Positions 49,114-58,496 of a DNA stretch of 64,000 nucleotides are shown in pieces (position 1 is the first letter of the stretch; the number at the start of each line of letters is the position of its first letter). The notes under the pieces were generated by a model. The model did no database searches. It saw only the letters and a program-made list of their open reading frames with translations, and was not told the DNA's origin. Source of the DNA: Spirillospora albida (GTDB lineage: Bacteria > Actinomycetota > Actinomycetes > Streptosporangiales > Streptosporangiaceae). The DNA lies in assembly GCF_000718255.1 (NCBI RefSeq), contig NZ_JOFJ01000007.1, forward strand, positions 124,001 to 188,000. The letters are read 5' to 3'. Both the position numbers and the translations under genes were made by a program.

Positions 49114-50154
49114 TCAGTCGCAGCCGAGCGTGGACGCGGCGTACAGCACGGCCGCCACGACCTCCGCGTCCCCCTCCGCGTCGTGCGGGAAGCGCGCGGG
49201 CGGGATGCGGCCGGCGATGAGGCGGCAGAAGTCCTCGGTCCGGGCGGTGACGGTCACGTCCGGGACGCCGGGCGCCTCCCCGGGGGCGAGGGGGACGCGC
49301 CACGTGCCCGCGCCCGGCCCCGTCAGCCGCAGTTCCGCCGCGCGTCCCGGATACGGGCGCCGCAGCGCCTTCGGCAGCAGGCCCGTGCCGAGCTCCACGA
49401 CGAGCCGCAGATGCTCGCCGGGCGGCGGCTCCGGCGGCCGGCCGACGACGGCGCGGATGTCGTCGGCGTGCGTCCACGTCTCGAACGCCCGCTGGACGAG
49501 CACGTCCCGCGCGGGCGCCCGCACTCCCTCGGCCCCGGCGAGCGACGCCTCGAGTTCCAGCACCCGGGCGTCCCCGGAGACCCCCCGCACCACGGCCCGC
49601 GCCCGGGTCCGCCACGCCGTCCGGACGTCGTCGCCGCCCCGGGCCGGAGAGGCGGAGCCGCCGGCCGCGAGGGCGTCGCGTCCGGCCGCGGGCGCGGCAC
49701 GGCCGGCGGGGGACGGCCCGCCGGCCGGCAGCCCGAGATCGGCGGCGAACGCGGCGTCGTTCGCGGTCAGGTGGGCCACCAGATCGCGGACGGAGGCGTA
49801 GCGGGGGAGCGGCGTCCGCCAGTGCGCGGGCGTGAGGGACTCCAGCAGCCGGTCCATGTGCGCGACCTGCTCCGCGTACACCTGCGCCAGGCCGCCGGCG
49901 GGGACGATGCCCGCCCCGGGACGGCGCCGGCGGCGGGCGGCGGCGAGCACGGCGTCCCGCACGTCCGGCGGCGGCCGCTCCGCGACCGCGGTGGCCAGCA
50001 GCCCGGCGGTCTCGCGCAGCCGCGCGGCCTCGCCGGCGCAGCCGGCGCACCATGCGAGGTGCTCGCCGATGGCCCTGGCCTCGTCCGGCGGGCAGGCGTC
50101 CACGGCCCACGCGGCCAGCGCCCCCGTCGCGTCCGGGTGCGCGTCCTCGCTCAT
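49114..50154 (-). CDS. anti-sigma factor-like zinc-finger protein fused to maleylpyruvate-isomerase-type domain
   Basis: A 346-residue protein. The N terminus (residues about 8-45) is a zf-HC2-like zinc-binding anti-sigma domain: AWAVDACPPDEARAIGEHLAWCAGCAGEA (H-x3-C-x2-C). From about 88 it has a DinB-like/maleylpyruvate-isomerase N-terminal domain (YAEQVAHMDRLLESLTPAHWRTPLP, SVRDLVAHLTANDAAFA) and a final domain with VTVTARTEDFCRLIAGR. The fused domains bind mycothiol in relatives, so redox sensing through a zinc finger plus thiol domain is a reasonable guess. It follows the ECF sigma gene by 67 bp and probably restrains that sigma factor. Confidence 0.8.
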   Translation of the reverse strand: MSEDAHPDATGALAAWAVDACPPDEARAIGEHLAWCAGCAGEAARLRETAGLLATAVAERPPPDVRDAVLAAARRRRRPGAGIVPAGGLAQVYAEQVAHMDRLLESLTPAHWRTPLPRYASVRDLVAHLTANDAAFAADLGLPAGGPSPAGRAAPAAGRDALAAGGSASPARGGDDVRTAWRTRARAVVRGVSGDARVLELEASLAGAEGVRAPARDVLVQRAFETWTHADDIRAVVGRPPEPPPGEHLRLVVELGTGLLPKALRRPYPGRAAELRLTGPGAGTWRVPLAPGEAPGVPDVTVTARTEDFCRLIAGRIPPARFPHDAEGDAEVVAAVLYAASTLGCD

Positions 50155-50221
50155 GTCGGCCTCGCTCGAATCCGCCTCGCCCCCGAAGATACGCCCTGCC
50201 GCCGCCCGCCACCATCGCGCG

Positions 50222-50788
50222 TCACGGAATCAGGCCCTCCCGCTCCAGACGGCGGCCCAGCTGGGCCAGGGCGCTGCGGATGCGGGACTTGGCCGTCCCC
50301 TCCGGGACACCCAGCGCGGCGGCCACCTCCCGGTAGGTGAGCCCGCGGTAGTAGGCGAGCTCCAGCGCCTCCCGCAGCGGCGGCGGCAGCGCGTCCAGCG
50401 ACCGCCGCACCCCGCTCTCCCGCTCGCTCGCCAGGAGGCGCTCGTCGGCGCCGTTCGGGGAGGCGTCCGTGACGGCCGCCGCGGGCGGTCGCCGCCGCAG
50501 GGACTCGCGCCGGACCCAGTCGACCGCGCGGCGGTGCGCGAGCGTCGCGAGCCAGCCGCGCAGCGAACCCCGCGCCGGGTCGAACGCGAGCGGCCGCTCC
50601 CACAGGCCGGCGAACACCTCCTGCGTGACGTCGCGGGCGGCCTCCGCGTCCCCCGTGACGCGCCGCGCGAGCCCGTGCACCAGCGGGGCGAACAGGTCGT
50701 AGACCTCGCCGAGGGCGTCCTCGTCTCCGGCGGCGAGCCGGTCACGGAGCATCTCGTCGCGAGCGGGCTCCGGCTCCGGCGCGTCCAC
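50222..50788 (-). CDS. ECF sigma factor (SigK-like)
   Basis: A 188-residue ECF sigma factor. Region 2 is EVYDLFAPLVHGLARRVTGDAEAARDVTQEVFAGLWERP (residues about 28-65) with WLATLAHRRAVDWVRRES following. Region 4 is LPPPLREALELAYYRGLTYREVAAALGVPEGTAKSRIRSAL (about 130-170). It resembles the SigK group, which pairs with zinc-finger or membrane anti-sigma factors. It starts at GTG 50788 and is followed by its likely anti-sigma gene and the DUF4331-TPR-NicO genes, which may be its regulon. It diverges from the metallophosphoesterase gene. Confidence 0.92.
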   Translation of the reverse strand: MDAPEPEPARDEMLRDRLAAGDEDALGEVYDLFAPLVHGLARRVTGDAEAARDVTQEVFAGLWERPLAFDPARGSLRGWLATLAHRRAVDWVRRESLRRRPPAAAVTDASPNGADERLLASERESGVRRSLDALPPPLREALELAYYRGLTYREVAAALGVPEGTAKSRIRSALAQLGRRLEREGLIP

Positions 50789-50907
50789 CGAACCACCACC
50801 CGTCGTCGACCGCCATGGGGTGATTCTCCATCCGGAGGCGGGGCGAGGGCCCGTCCGCGCGGTGGCCTCGTCCGGCCACGGCCGGGCGGTGGGCCTACGA
50901 TCGCCGG

Positions 50908-51735
50908 ATGAGCGGTCTGTACGCCATCAGCGACCTGCACGTCGGATTCCCCGAGAACCGAGCGTTCGTGGCGGAGCTCCGGCCGGAGTCCCACGACGAC
51001 TGGCTGATCGTGGCCGGGGACGTCGCCGAGCGGTTCTCCGACGTCGAGTGGACCCTCCGCACCCTCGCCGAGCGGTACGCGACCGTCCTATGGGTGCCCG
51101 GCAACCACGAACTGTGGACGATGAAGGACGACCCGGTCCGGCTGCGCGGCGAGGCGCGCTACCGGCGGCTCGTCGACATGTGCCGCGGCATCGGCGTCCT
51201 GACCCCCGAGGACCCCTATCCGGTGTGGGACGGGCCCGGCGGCCCCGTCACCGTCGCGCCGCTGTTCCTCCTGTACGACTACACGTTCCGTCCGGAGGGC
51301 ACCCTCGACAAGGACGAGGCGCTGAAGGTCGCGTACGAGGCGGGCGTCGTGTGCACGGACGAGGCGTACCTGCACCCGGACCCGTACCCGACCCTCGACG
51401 CCTGGTGCGGCGCCCGTGTCGCCTACACCGGGGAACGCCTCGCCGCCCTGCCGCCCGGCACCCGCACGGTTCTCGTCAACCACTGGCCGCTCGTCCGGGA
51501 ACCGACCCGCGTGCTGTGGTACCCGGAGTTCGCCCTGTGGTGCGGGACGGAGCGCACCGCCGACTGGCACGCCCGGTTCGGCGCGGTGTCCGTCGTGTAC
51601 GGGCACCTCCACATCCCCCGCACGATCTGGACGGACGGCGTCCCGCACGTCGAGGCGTCCGTCGGCTACCCCCGCGAATGGCGGAAACGCGGCGAGGCGC
51701 CCCCGGGGCCCCGCCGCGTCCTGCCGCGCGACTAG
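50908..51735 (+). CDS. calcineurin-like metallophosphoesterase
   Basis: A 275-residue cytoplasmic metallophosphoesterase. All the metal motifs are present in order: YAISDLHVG (D-x-H), VAGDVAE (GD), WVPGNHELW (GNHE), VLVNHWPL and VYGHLHIPR (GH-x-H). It should hydrolyse a phosphomonoester or diester with two metal ions. No lipobox or signal peptide. It is a single gene; its stop overlaps the stop of the convergent small gene (shared CTAG). Confidence 0.92.
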   Translation: MSGLYAISDLHVGFPENRAFVAELRPESHDDWLIVAGDVAERFSDVEWTLRTLAERYATVLWVPGNHELWTMKDDPVRLRGEARYRRLVDMCRGIGVLTPEDPYPVWDGPGGPVTVAPLFLLYDYTFRPEGTLDKDEALKVAYEAGVVCTDEAYLHPDPYPTLDAWCGARVAYTGERLAALPPGTRTVLVNHWPLVREPTRVLWYPEFALWCGTERTADWHARFGAVSVVYGHLHIPRTIWTDGVPHVEASVGYPREWRKRGEAPPGPRRVLPRD

Positions 51736-52172
51736 TCGCAGACGAACCGCGTGCCGCCCCAGCGGTCGCGGTCGTGCTCCCGCTGCCGCCGGACGACGTA
51801 CGCGCCCGGCGCGCATCCCGACGCGCCGTGCTCGGGGTGCACGAGGTAGGTGACGGCGGTCGCCTCGAACACGCCGATGGCGAGGGGGTCGCCGGTCCGG
51901 CGCGTCCACCGGCACGTGCCGGGGTCGGCGACGAGGGTGTGCGGGTTGCCGCCCGCCTCGGCGCGCAGCAGCTCGACGCCCTCCGGCGGGACGTCCCGCC
52001 ACGGGGCGCCGCCGGGAACCCGCACCGACTCCGCGACGACGCGCAGCGGGATGACGAGGAGGTCGCCCTGCGCCTGGAGCCCGTCGATGACGGGAATGGC
52101 GAGGGACTGCTCCAGATGGTCGAGAACGGCGATGCCGGTCTGCTCGGACAGGGACGCGAGTGTCATGGTCAT
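51732..52172 (-). CDS. hypothetical protein paired with DUF6745 protein
   Basis: A 146-residue protein that I do not recognise as a named domain. The sequence begins MTMTLASLSEQTGIAVLDHL and continues with a beta-rich core (DLLVIPLRVVAESVRVPGG, GGNPHTLVADPGTCRWTRR, FEATAVTYLVHPEHGA). The spacing of cysteines at the end (GCAPGAY...FVCD) is notable. Start ATG 52172 has GAGG 8 bases upstream; ATG 52178 is nearer but too close to the site. It follows the DUF6745 gene by 14 bp on the same strand, so both are probably one operon. The composition suggests a small soluble protein. Confidence 0.65.
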   Translation of the reverse strand: MTMTLASLSEQTGIAVLDHLEQSLAIPVIDGLQAQGDLLVIPLRVVAESVRVPGGAPWRDVPPEGVELLRAEAGGNPHTLVADPGTCRWTRRTGDPLAIGVFEATAVTYLVHPEHGASGCAPGAYVVRRQREHDRDRWGGTRFVCD

Positions 52173-52186
52173 GTGCATCACCTCGT

Positions 52187-53269
52187 TCAGGTTCGGCGGG
52201 CGAGAAGGGCGTACTGGTCGCCGGACAGCCCGTAGGTCCATCCGGCCGCGGCGACGGGATCGTCGATGGAGGCCGGCACGGTGAGCCCGTACCGGCGGCG
52301 GGTCCCGTCGCGCTCGACGGATCCGTTGACCGCGAGGAGCGCTCGCGTCCCCCGGTGCACGTCGTAGAGCCGCAGCTCGGCGCCGGGATTGCCGGGATCG
52401 GGAGCGGACGCGACCAGGCGGAGCCCGGCCTCCTCGATGTAGGCGGGCCAGCCGATCCGCTCGATCGCGCACCGGCGGACCTCGACGTTCTCCTCACGGG
52501 CGATCCGGTCGACGCCGGGGTCGTCGATCACCCACGACGGGACGGGCGTGCCGTGCCAGGCGTGCACGTCCCACCCGTCCGCGTACCGGATCGCGGGGCC
52601 GGCCGCGGAGTGCAGCCGGACCTGCCCGTCGTCCCCCCACACCTCGGTGCGGAGCGCGACGGGCCGCTCGGACACCGTGCACACGTCCCGCCGCGGCCAC
52701 CACCAGCCCGCCGCGCCGGCCGCGGCGTTCCACAGGCCGAGCCGGCGGCCCGCCTCGGGTCCGGTGATGTCGCCCGCCGCGCGGCGGACGGCGTCGTAGT
52801 AGGCCAGCCACGACACGCACATCAGCCCGTACCAGCGGTTCCTCGACCGGAACCCGATGCCGCCCGTGCCCTGGACCGCCCGTTTGAGCGTCCCGTCCCC
52901 GGACGCGGTCAGCGAGTCGCGGATCGGGCGCCGGAACAGGCGGTCCAGCCCCGCGAACCGCTTGGCGATCGCGCCGTCGAGGTCGCAGCGCAGGCGCTCC
53001 GCGTCCGCGGCGAGCAGCCGCGCGACGGGCCATTCGTCCAGGCGGTCGATCTTCTCGGTGTTCCGGGGGCGAAGGCCCGGCGGAACGGTCTCCAGGGCGG
53101 CGAGCGGCGACGCGACCCAGTGGAAGCGCGGCGGATCCAGCCCGATCAGGCGGTAGAGGTGAGAGATGGCCGCCTCGGCGGCCGGACGGTCGGCGGGCGC
53201 CGTGCTCAGCGCACGTCCCAGCCATTCCTCGCGGATGTCGGCAGCGTCCCGCTGCGCGGCTCCGGTCAT
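52187..53269 (-). CDS. DUF6745 domain protein
   Basis: A 360-residue protein. The C-terminal two-thirds match the DUF6745 pattern seen in many actinomycete proteins: AAGPAIRYADGWDVHAWHGTPVPSWV, then the EVRRCAIERIGWPAYIEEAGL helix and LLAVNGSVERDGTRRRYGLTVP near the end. The N-terminal part has an LxxLxG-type helical region (ISHLYRLIGLDPPRFHWVASP). No enzymatic motif is clear and the family is uncharacterised. It is in an operon with the small hypothetical gene downstream. Confidence 0.78.
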   Translation of the reverse strand: MTGAAQRDAADIREEWLGRALSTAPADRPAAEAAISHLYRLIGLDPPRFHWVASPLAALETVPPGLRPRNTEKIDRLDEWPVARLLAADAERLRCDLDGAIAKRFAGLDRLFRRPIRDSLTASGDGTLKRAVQGTGGIGFRSRNRWYGLMCVSWLAYYDAVRRAAGDITGPEAGRRLGLWNAAAGAAGWWWPRRDVCTVSERPVALRTEVWGDDGQVRLHSAAGPAIRYADGWDVHAWHGTPVPSWVIDDPGVDRIAREENVEVRRCAIERIGWPAYIEEAGLRLVASAPDPGNPGAELRLYDVHRGTRALLAVNGSVERDGTRRRYGLTVPASIDDPVAAAGWTYGLSGDQYALLARRT

Positions 53270-53293
53270 CGGATCAGGGCGTCAGCGCCCCTT

Positions 53294-53950
53294 TCAATGA
53301 TCATGCCCGATATGGTGGCAGACCGCCCCGTCCGGTGTCCAGCACCGGAACCCGGACGCCGCGAGGGACAGCAGCCGCTCCGAGGCGCCCCGCTCCTGCT
53401 CGGCGACCATGCCGACGGCGCAGGCGAGGGCGAGCACGTCCGCGAAGTCCGCGCCGGACGGCACGTCCCCGGCGTCCCGCGCCCGGACGAACAGCGCCTC
53501 GCCCGCCGCCCGCACCTGCCCGGCCCGCCCCCCGCTCCGGGCGGCGCCCGCGTCCACCGCGGGCTCGCCGGGGCGGTGCTCGGGCACCCACAGGGCGACG
53601 CGCGCGGACGCGGCCATGCCGCGGAACTCGGTGACGGCGGTGACGAACGCCCGCAGCCACTCCAGCAGCGCCTCGCCCGGATCCGGTGCGGACGCGAGGT
53701 CCCGGGCCCGTGCGGCGAGCCGGTCGAAGCCGTCGGCGAGCAGCGCCTCGAGGAGGTCCTGGCGGGCGGGGAAGTGCCGGTACAGCGTGCCGATCCCGAC
53801 CCCGGCGCGCCGGGCGACGGCCTCCAGCGACGCGCCCGCGCCGTCGCGGCCGAAGACCTCCCGCGCGGCCGCGAGCAGCCGCGCCCGGTTGCGGCGCACG
53901 TCGGCGCGCTCCTGCCGGACGGCCCCCTGTGGCGTGTCGTCGGTGCTCAC
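53294..53950 (-). CDS. TetR family transcriptional regulator
   Basis: A 218-residue TetR protein. The HTH is at residues about 20-65: RRNRARLLAAAREVFGRDG, ASLEAVARRAGVGIGTLYRHFPARQDLLEALL. The C-terminal domain is long and helical and does not match a known ligand class. It lies 24 bp upstream of the DUF6745 gene on the same strand, so it may regulate that small operon. The last residues (VCHHIGHDH) are His-rich, which could bind a metal or be incidental. Confidence 0.9.
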   Translation of the reverse strand: MSTDDTPQGAVRQERADVRRNRARLLAAAREVFGRDGAGASLEAVARRAGVGIGTLYRHFPARQDLLEALLADGFDRLAARARDLASAPDPGEALLEWLRAFVTAVTEFRGMAASARVALWVPEHRPGEPAVDAGAARSGGRAGQVRAAGEALFVRARDAGDVPSGADFADVLALACAVGMVAEQERGASERLLSLAASGFRCWTPDGAVCHHIGHDH

Positions 53951-54038
53951 CTGCGTCCTTTCGAGACACGGGACGGACGCGCGGAGGGGACCGCGTCTTG
54001 GAACGGTCCCACCATCCTAGGCCAGGGCACCGGATGAT

Positions 54039-54068
54039 CCCGGGAGCGGCCCGCGGGCCGCTCCCGGG
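54039..54068 (-). terminator. thiC terminator: perfect 14-bp stem
   Basis: CCCGGGAGCGGCCC (54039-54052) and GGGCCGCTCCCGGG (54055-54068) are perfectly complementary around GC, immediately after the thiC stop. An exceptionally stable hairpin. Confidence 0.85.
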
Positions 54069-54075
54069 GCCGCCG

Positions 54076-55797
<1,722 letters not shown>

Positions 55798-55805
55798 CGA
55801 CCTGA

Positions 55806-55900
55806 TCTCTCCCTACGCCGGCATTACCCGGTCAGGTTCCAGCGGTCAGCGGCCGTCCCAGCCGCACTCTCAGCCCGGTTCGCCGGGCCCCCGCGATCTG
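55806..55900 (-). promoter_or_regulatory. TPP riboswitch (THI element)
   Basis: On the minus strand the leader contains the conserved CTGAGAGTGCGG (P2/J region) and the 3' signature GGAACCTGACCGGGTAATG followed by CCGGCGTAGGGAGAG, all hallmarks of the thiamine-pyrophosphate aptamer. The GGGAGAG at its 3' end is 11 bases before ATG of thiC, so ligand binding would hide the ribosome site as well as the start region. Confidence 0.95.
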
Positions 55901-56062
55901 TCGCCCCCACGCTAACGCGCCCCGCCGCCCCCGCACACCCCTGTCAGGATGGGCGCATGGCAGCCGCTTCCGCTCCGCCGGAGGGCCGGGGCGCGACCGT
56001 CGTTCGGGACACCGATCCTGAGCGAAGCCCCCTGGCCTGCACCACGCGCTGACCCCGCCCGC

Positions 56063-56068
56063 TACCGT
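56063..56068 (+). promoter_or_regulatory. probable leaderless -10 element
   Basis: TACCGT fits TANNNT and stands 6 bases before the GTG at 56075 with no ribosome site between, the arrangement of leaderless actinobacterial mRNAs. Confidence 0.4.
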
Positions 56069-56074
56069 CGGTGC

Positions 56075-56470
56075 GTGCGCATCGACCTGGTGACGATCAT
56101 CGTCGAGGACTACGACGCGGCCATCGCCTTCTTCGTGGGCGCTCTCGGCTTCGAGTTGGCCGAGGACTCTCCGTCGCGCACCAACGACGGCCGCCCGAAA
56201 CGCTGGGTCGTGGTGCGGCCGCCCGGCGGCGGCACCGGGATCCTGCTGGCCCGCGCCGTCGGCGGCCTTCAGGCCGCCGCCGTCGGCGACCAGGCGGCGG
56301 GCCGCGTCGGGTTCTTCCTGCGCGTGGACGATTTCGAGGCCGCGCACCACCGTATGGCGGACGCCGGAGTCGAGTTCGTCAAGGCACCCCGCACCGAGCC
56401 CTACGGCCGGGTCGCCGTCTTCCTCGACATCGCCGGCAACCGCTGGGACCTCCTGGGACCGCCCCCCTGA
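56075..56470 (+). CDS. VOC/glyoxalase-family protein
   Basis: A 131-residue protein of the vicinal-oxygen-chelate superfamily. Two beta-alpha-beta-beta-beta repeats are seen: IDLVTIIVEDYDAAIAFFVGALGFELAED and then FFLRVDDFEAAHHRMADAGVEFVKAP ... VAVFLDIAGNRWDLLGP. The C-terminal segment DIAGNRWDLLGP has the usual GNRxxL ending. Metal and substrate are not evident; members include glyoxalases, dioxygenases and resistance proteins. The GTG at 56075 has no ribosome site, and a -10-like TACCGT lies 6 bases upstream, so the message may be leaderless. Confidence 0.85.
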   Translation: MRIDLVTIIVEDYDAAIAFFVGALGFELAEDSPSRTNDGRPKRWVVVRPPGGGTGILLARAVGGLQAAAVGDQAAGRVGFFLRVDDFEAAHHRMADAGVEFVKAPRTEPYGRVAVFLDIAGNRWDLLGPPP

Positions 56471-56506
56471 TCGCGCGCCGGGCCCGACGCGGTAGCTTCG
56501 CGGGCC

Positions 56507-56701
56507 ACCCCGACGGCCCTGACCATCGCGGTGTTCACCGCCGGAGTAGCCCTGTGGTGATTCGCCGCCTCGTGGCTCGGCTCCCACCGGCGCATCATCG
56601 AGGCGATCGAACGCCACGGCCACTGGCTCGTCCCGGCGGTCTTCATCACGATCGGCGCTGCGATATTCCTCAAGTCCGGCGTCCTCACCAGACTCCTCTG
56701 A
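56507..56701 (+). pseudogene. decayed CadD-type cadmium-resistance transporter (C-terminal remnant)
   Basis: An about 65-codon fragment. Read in one frame it gives TALTIAVFTAGVALW, then an in-frame TGA (56558-56560), then ASWLGSHRRIIEAIERHGHW with LVPAVFITIGAAIFLKSG and a natural stop at 56699-56701. This matches the last two TM helices of the CadD cadmium-resistance transporter family. The rest of the gene is absent; the upstream flank is the VOC gene end. There is no start after the stop, so it is a truncated and interrupted remnant. No other cadmium genes are near. Confidence 0.7.
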
Positions 56702-56821
56702 CCGTCAGTGAGACGGAGGCCGAGTGCTTCGATGTGAGGGTTCCTGGGACGAGGTGCCCACAAGGGCCGAGGATCTGCATTCGCTGCTCGTCCGCTGACT
56801 CCCGTGTGCCGCGGGATTCGA

Positions 56822-57259
56822 CTACGCAGGACGCCGGAGTGCGGCCTTCCAGGTCTTGCCGCTCGCGCGGCCCGACGGGATGTCGGCGACGCCCCTCACG
56901 TCGTCCGGCATGCGGGTGTTCTGGGGGCGCAGGAACGAGAAGCGGTAGGGCGCGCCCGCGACGCTGATCTTCATCCCGCCGCCGAAGTGGTACCACGGGA
57001 ACCGGACGTCCCCGACGACGTCGAGCGGGGCGTCGAACAGGGTGACGGCGCGGCCGGCGTCGAGTTCGGCGCCCAGGGTGGGCCGACCCGTGCGCTTCTC
57101 CAGCTCGCGCACCTGCCCGCCGGTCAGCGCGCCCCGCCCGAACGCGTCGAACCGCAGCCGCCCCCGCGCCGTCATCAGCATCCCCGGCGTGCTGCCCGTC
57201 GATCCCATCATCAGCCAGGCCAGAGTCCGGGCCTCCGACGCGACACCGTACGCGTTCAT
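56822..57259 (-). CDS. hypothetical protein
   Basis: About 145 residues, not recognised. The N-terminal part ARTLAWLMMGSTGSTPGMLM is weakly hydrophobic; then come short beta strands (GRLRFDAFGRGALTGG, VTLFDAPLDVVGDVRFPWYHFGGGMKISVAGAPYRFSFLRP), which have the look of a small PH-like or lipocalin-like barrel. The second half ends with basic residues. ATG 57259 is preceded by GGGGGAA; ATG 57271 is the alternative. It diverges from the TetR gene at 57488 and may share its operator region, but codon use is like its neighbours. No function is proposed. Confidence 0.6.
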   Translation of the reverse strand: MNAYGVASEARTLAWLMMGSTGSTPGMLMTARGRLRFDAFGRGALTGGQVRELEKRTGRPTLGAELDAGRAVTLFDAPLDVVGDVRFPWYHFGGGMKISVAGAPYRFSFLRPQNTRMPDDVRGVADIPSGRASGKTWKAALRRPA

Positions 57260-57400
57260 GTGTTCCCCCATGGGTCGGTCTTCCGTACTCGGTGAAGCTA
57301 GGGCGGCGGCCGTCCTGGACGACATGGAGCAGCGTCCTGATCCGCACCGGGACGGGAGTCCCGGTCACGACGCTGCGATGGCCGGCACTGCCAGGGCGGG

Positions 57401-57431
57401 TTGACAGCGCCTAGGACGCATGTCCTAATAT
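57401..57431 (+). promoter_or_regulatory. sigma-70-like promoter of the tetR-yciI operon
   Basis: TTGACA (57401-57406) and TAATAT (57426-57431) are near-consensus -35 and -10 boxes, 19 bp apart. The first palindromic operator overlaps the spacer and -10, so a bound repressor would block the polymerase. Confidence 0.7.
57412..57427. promoter_or_regulatory. TetR operator, copy 1
   Basis: TAGGACGCATGTCCTA has perfect 6-bp arms (TAGGAC/GTCCTA) around 4 bases. It lies in the promoter spacer. Confidence 0.85.
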
Positions 57432-57436
57432 CCCGG

Positions 57437-57454
57437 CTAGGACGGTCGTCCTAG
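57437..57454. promoter_or_regulatory. TetR operator, copy 2
   Basis: CTAGGACGGTCGTCCTAG has the same TAGGAC/GTCCTA arms, extended by one base each side. Its centre is 26 bp from that of copy 1, placing both sites near the same face of the helix, just downstream of the -10 box. Confidence 0.85.
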
Positions 57455-57487
57455 AATTGCGGAGCGGCCGGCGACGCGGAGAACGGG

Positions 57488-58108
57488 GTGGAGGCATTGG
57501 GCGCGGCAACGACCCGGACCCATATCGTCGAGGCGGCCGACCGGCTGTTCTACCGGCAGGGCTACCAGCACACGTCCTTCGCGTCGATCGCGGAGGACGT
57601 GCACATATCCCGGGGGAACTTCTACTACCACTTCAAGTCCAAGGACGACATCCTGGCCGCGGTGATCGCCGCGCGGCGGGACGACCTTCGGCGGATGCTG
57701 GAGCGGTGGGAGGCCGAGGAGGCCGACCCCGCCGGTCGCATCCGCAGGTTCATCGAGATCGTGGTGACCAACCGCGCCGAGATCATGAGCCACGGCTGCC
57801 CGGTGGGCACCTTGACCACGGAGCTGGCCAAGCTGGGCCACCCGGCGTTGGGTGAGGCTGGTGGCCTGTTCACGCTCTTCCGGGGGTGGCTGGGGGAGCA
57901 GTTCACGCAACTGGGTCATCAGGCACAGGCCGACGCCCTGGCGATGCATGTGCTGGCCTTCAGCCAGGGCGTCGCCACGCTGGCGCACGCCTTCGGGGAC
58001 GAGGAGTTCATCCACCGGGAGGTCCAGCGGATGCACGACTGGCTGAGCCGGTACGCACGGGCGGCCACGCGCGCCGTGCCCTGGGACGGCGCAAGGGCCG
58101 ATGCGTGA
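57488..58108 (+). CDS. TetR family transcriptional regulator (autoregulated)
   Basis: A 206-residue TetR protein. The HTH spans residues about 10-55: THIVEAADRLFYRQGYQHTSFASIAEDVHISRGNFYYHFKSKDDIL. The C-terminal domain (FIEIVVTNRAEIMSHGCPVGTLTTELAKLG) is like the group with a conserved cysteine that sense small electrophiles or quinones in YxaF/LmrA-type repressors. Two palindromes with TAGGAC/GTCCTA arms lie in its promoter, so it almost surely represses itself. It starts at GTG 57488 and is followed by a yciI gene 34 bp downstream, the likely co-regulated target. Confidence 0.92.
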   Translation: MEALGAATTRTHIVEAADRLFYRQGYQHTSFASIAEDVHISRGNFYYHFKSKDDILAAVIAARRDDLRRMLERWEAEEADPAGRIRRFIEIVVTNRAEIMSHGCPVGTLTTELAKLGHPALGEAGGLFTLFRGWLGEQFTQLGHQAQADALAMHVLAFSQGVATLAHAFGDEEFIHREVQRMHDWLSRYARAATRAVPWDGARADA

Positions 58109-58142
58109 CGCGACCCAATTCAACGAATCCGAGGGGTCTTAC

Positions 58143-58430
58143 ATGTTCGTGGTACTGCTGCGGTTCTCCGGCAACAAGAGCGCGGCCGGACGACACATGC
58201 CCGCCCACCGGGAGTGGATCGAGCGTGGCGTCGACGACGGCGTGTTCCTCCTGGTCGGCGGCATTCAGCCGGGACTGGGCGGCGCGATCGTGGCGCACGG
58301 GACGTCGCGGGAGCAACTGGAGGAGCGCGTCGCGGCCGACCCGTTCGTCGCCGAGGACGTCGTCAGCGCGGAGGTCGTGGAGATCGAGCCGTGGACGGCC
58401 GACGACCGGTTGAAGTTCCTGATCGCCTGA
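58143..58430 (+). CDS. YciI-family protein
   Basis: A 95-residue ferredoxin-like fold protein. MFVVLLRFSGNKSAAGRHMPAHREWIERGVDDG with the conserved His, then LLVGGIQPGLGGAIVAHGTSREQLEERVAADPFVAEDVV and VVEIEPW, is the YciI pattern, in which the HD pair (here H and D in the last half) may be catalytic in dehalogenase-like chemistry. Starts at ATG 58143 with GAGGGG 7 bases upstream; the ATG at 58101 overlaps the tetR stop and has no site. It is probably expressed with the TetR gene. Function is unknown. Confidence 0.88.
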   Translation: MFVVLLRFSGNKSAAGRHMPAHREWIERGVDDGVFLLVGGIQPGLGGAIVAHGTSREQLEERVAADPFVAEDVVSAEVVEIEPWTADDRLKFLIA

Positions 58431-58496
58431 GCGCGGCCCGCGGTCGATCCCGGGCGGGGCGGGCGTGCGGTACCTCGGCGAACACCGCTTTTCCGA

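Noticed and set aside
58101..58142. ATG at 58101 as start of the YciI protein
   Set aside because: The extra 14 residues have no family match, and GAGGGG is correctly spaced for the ATG at 58143.
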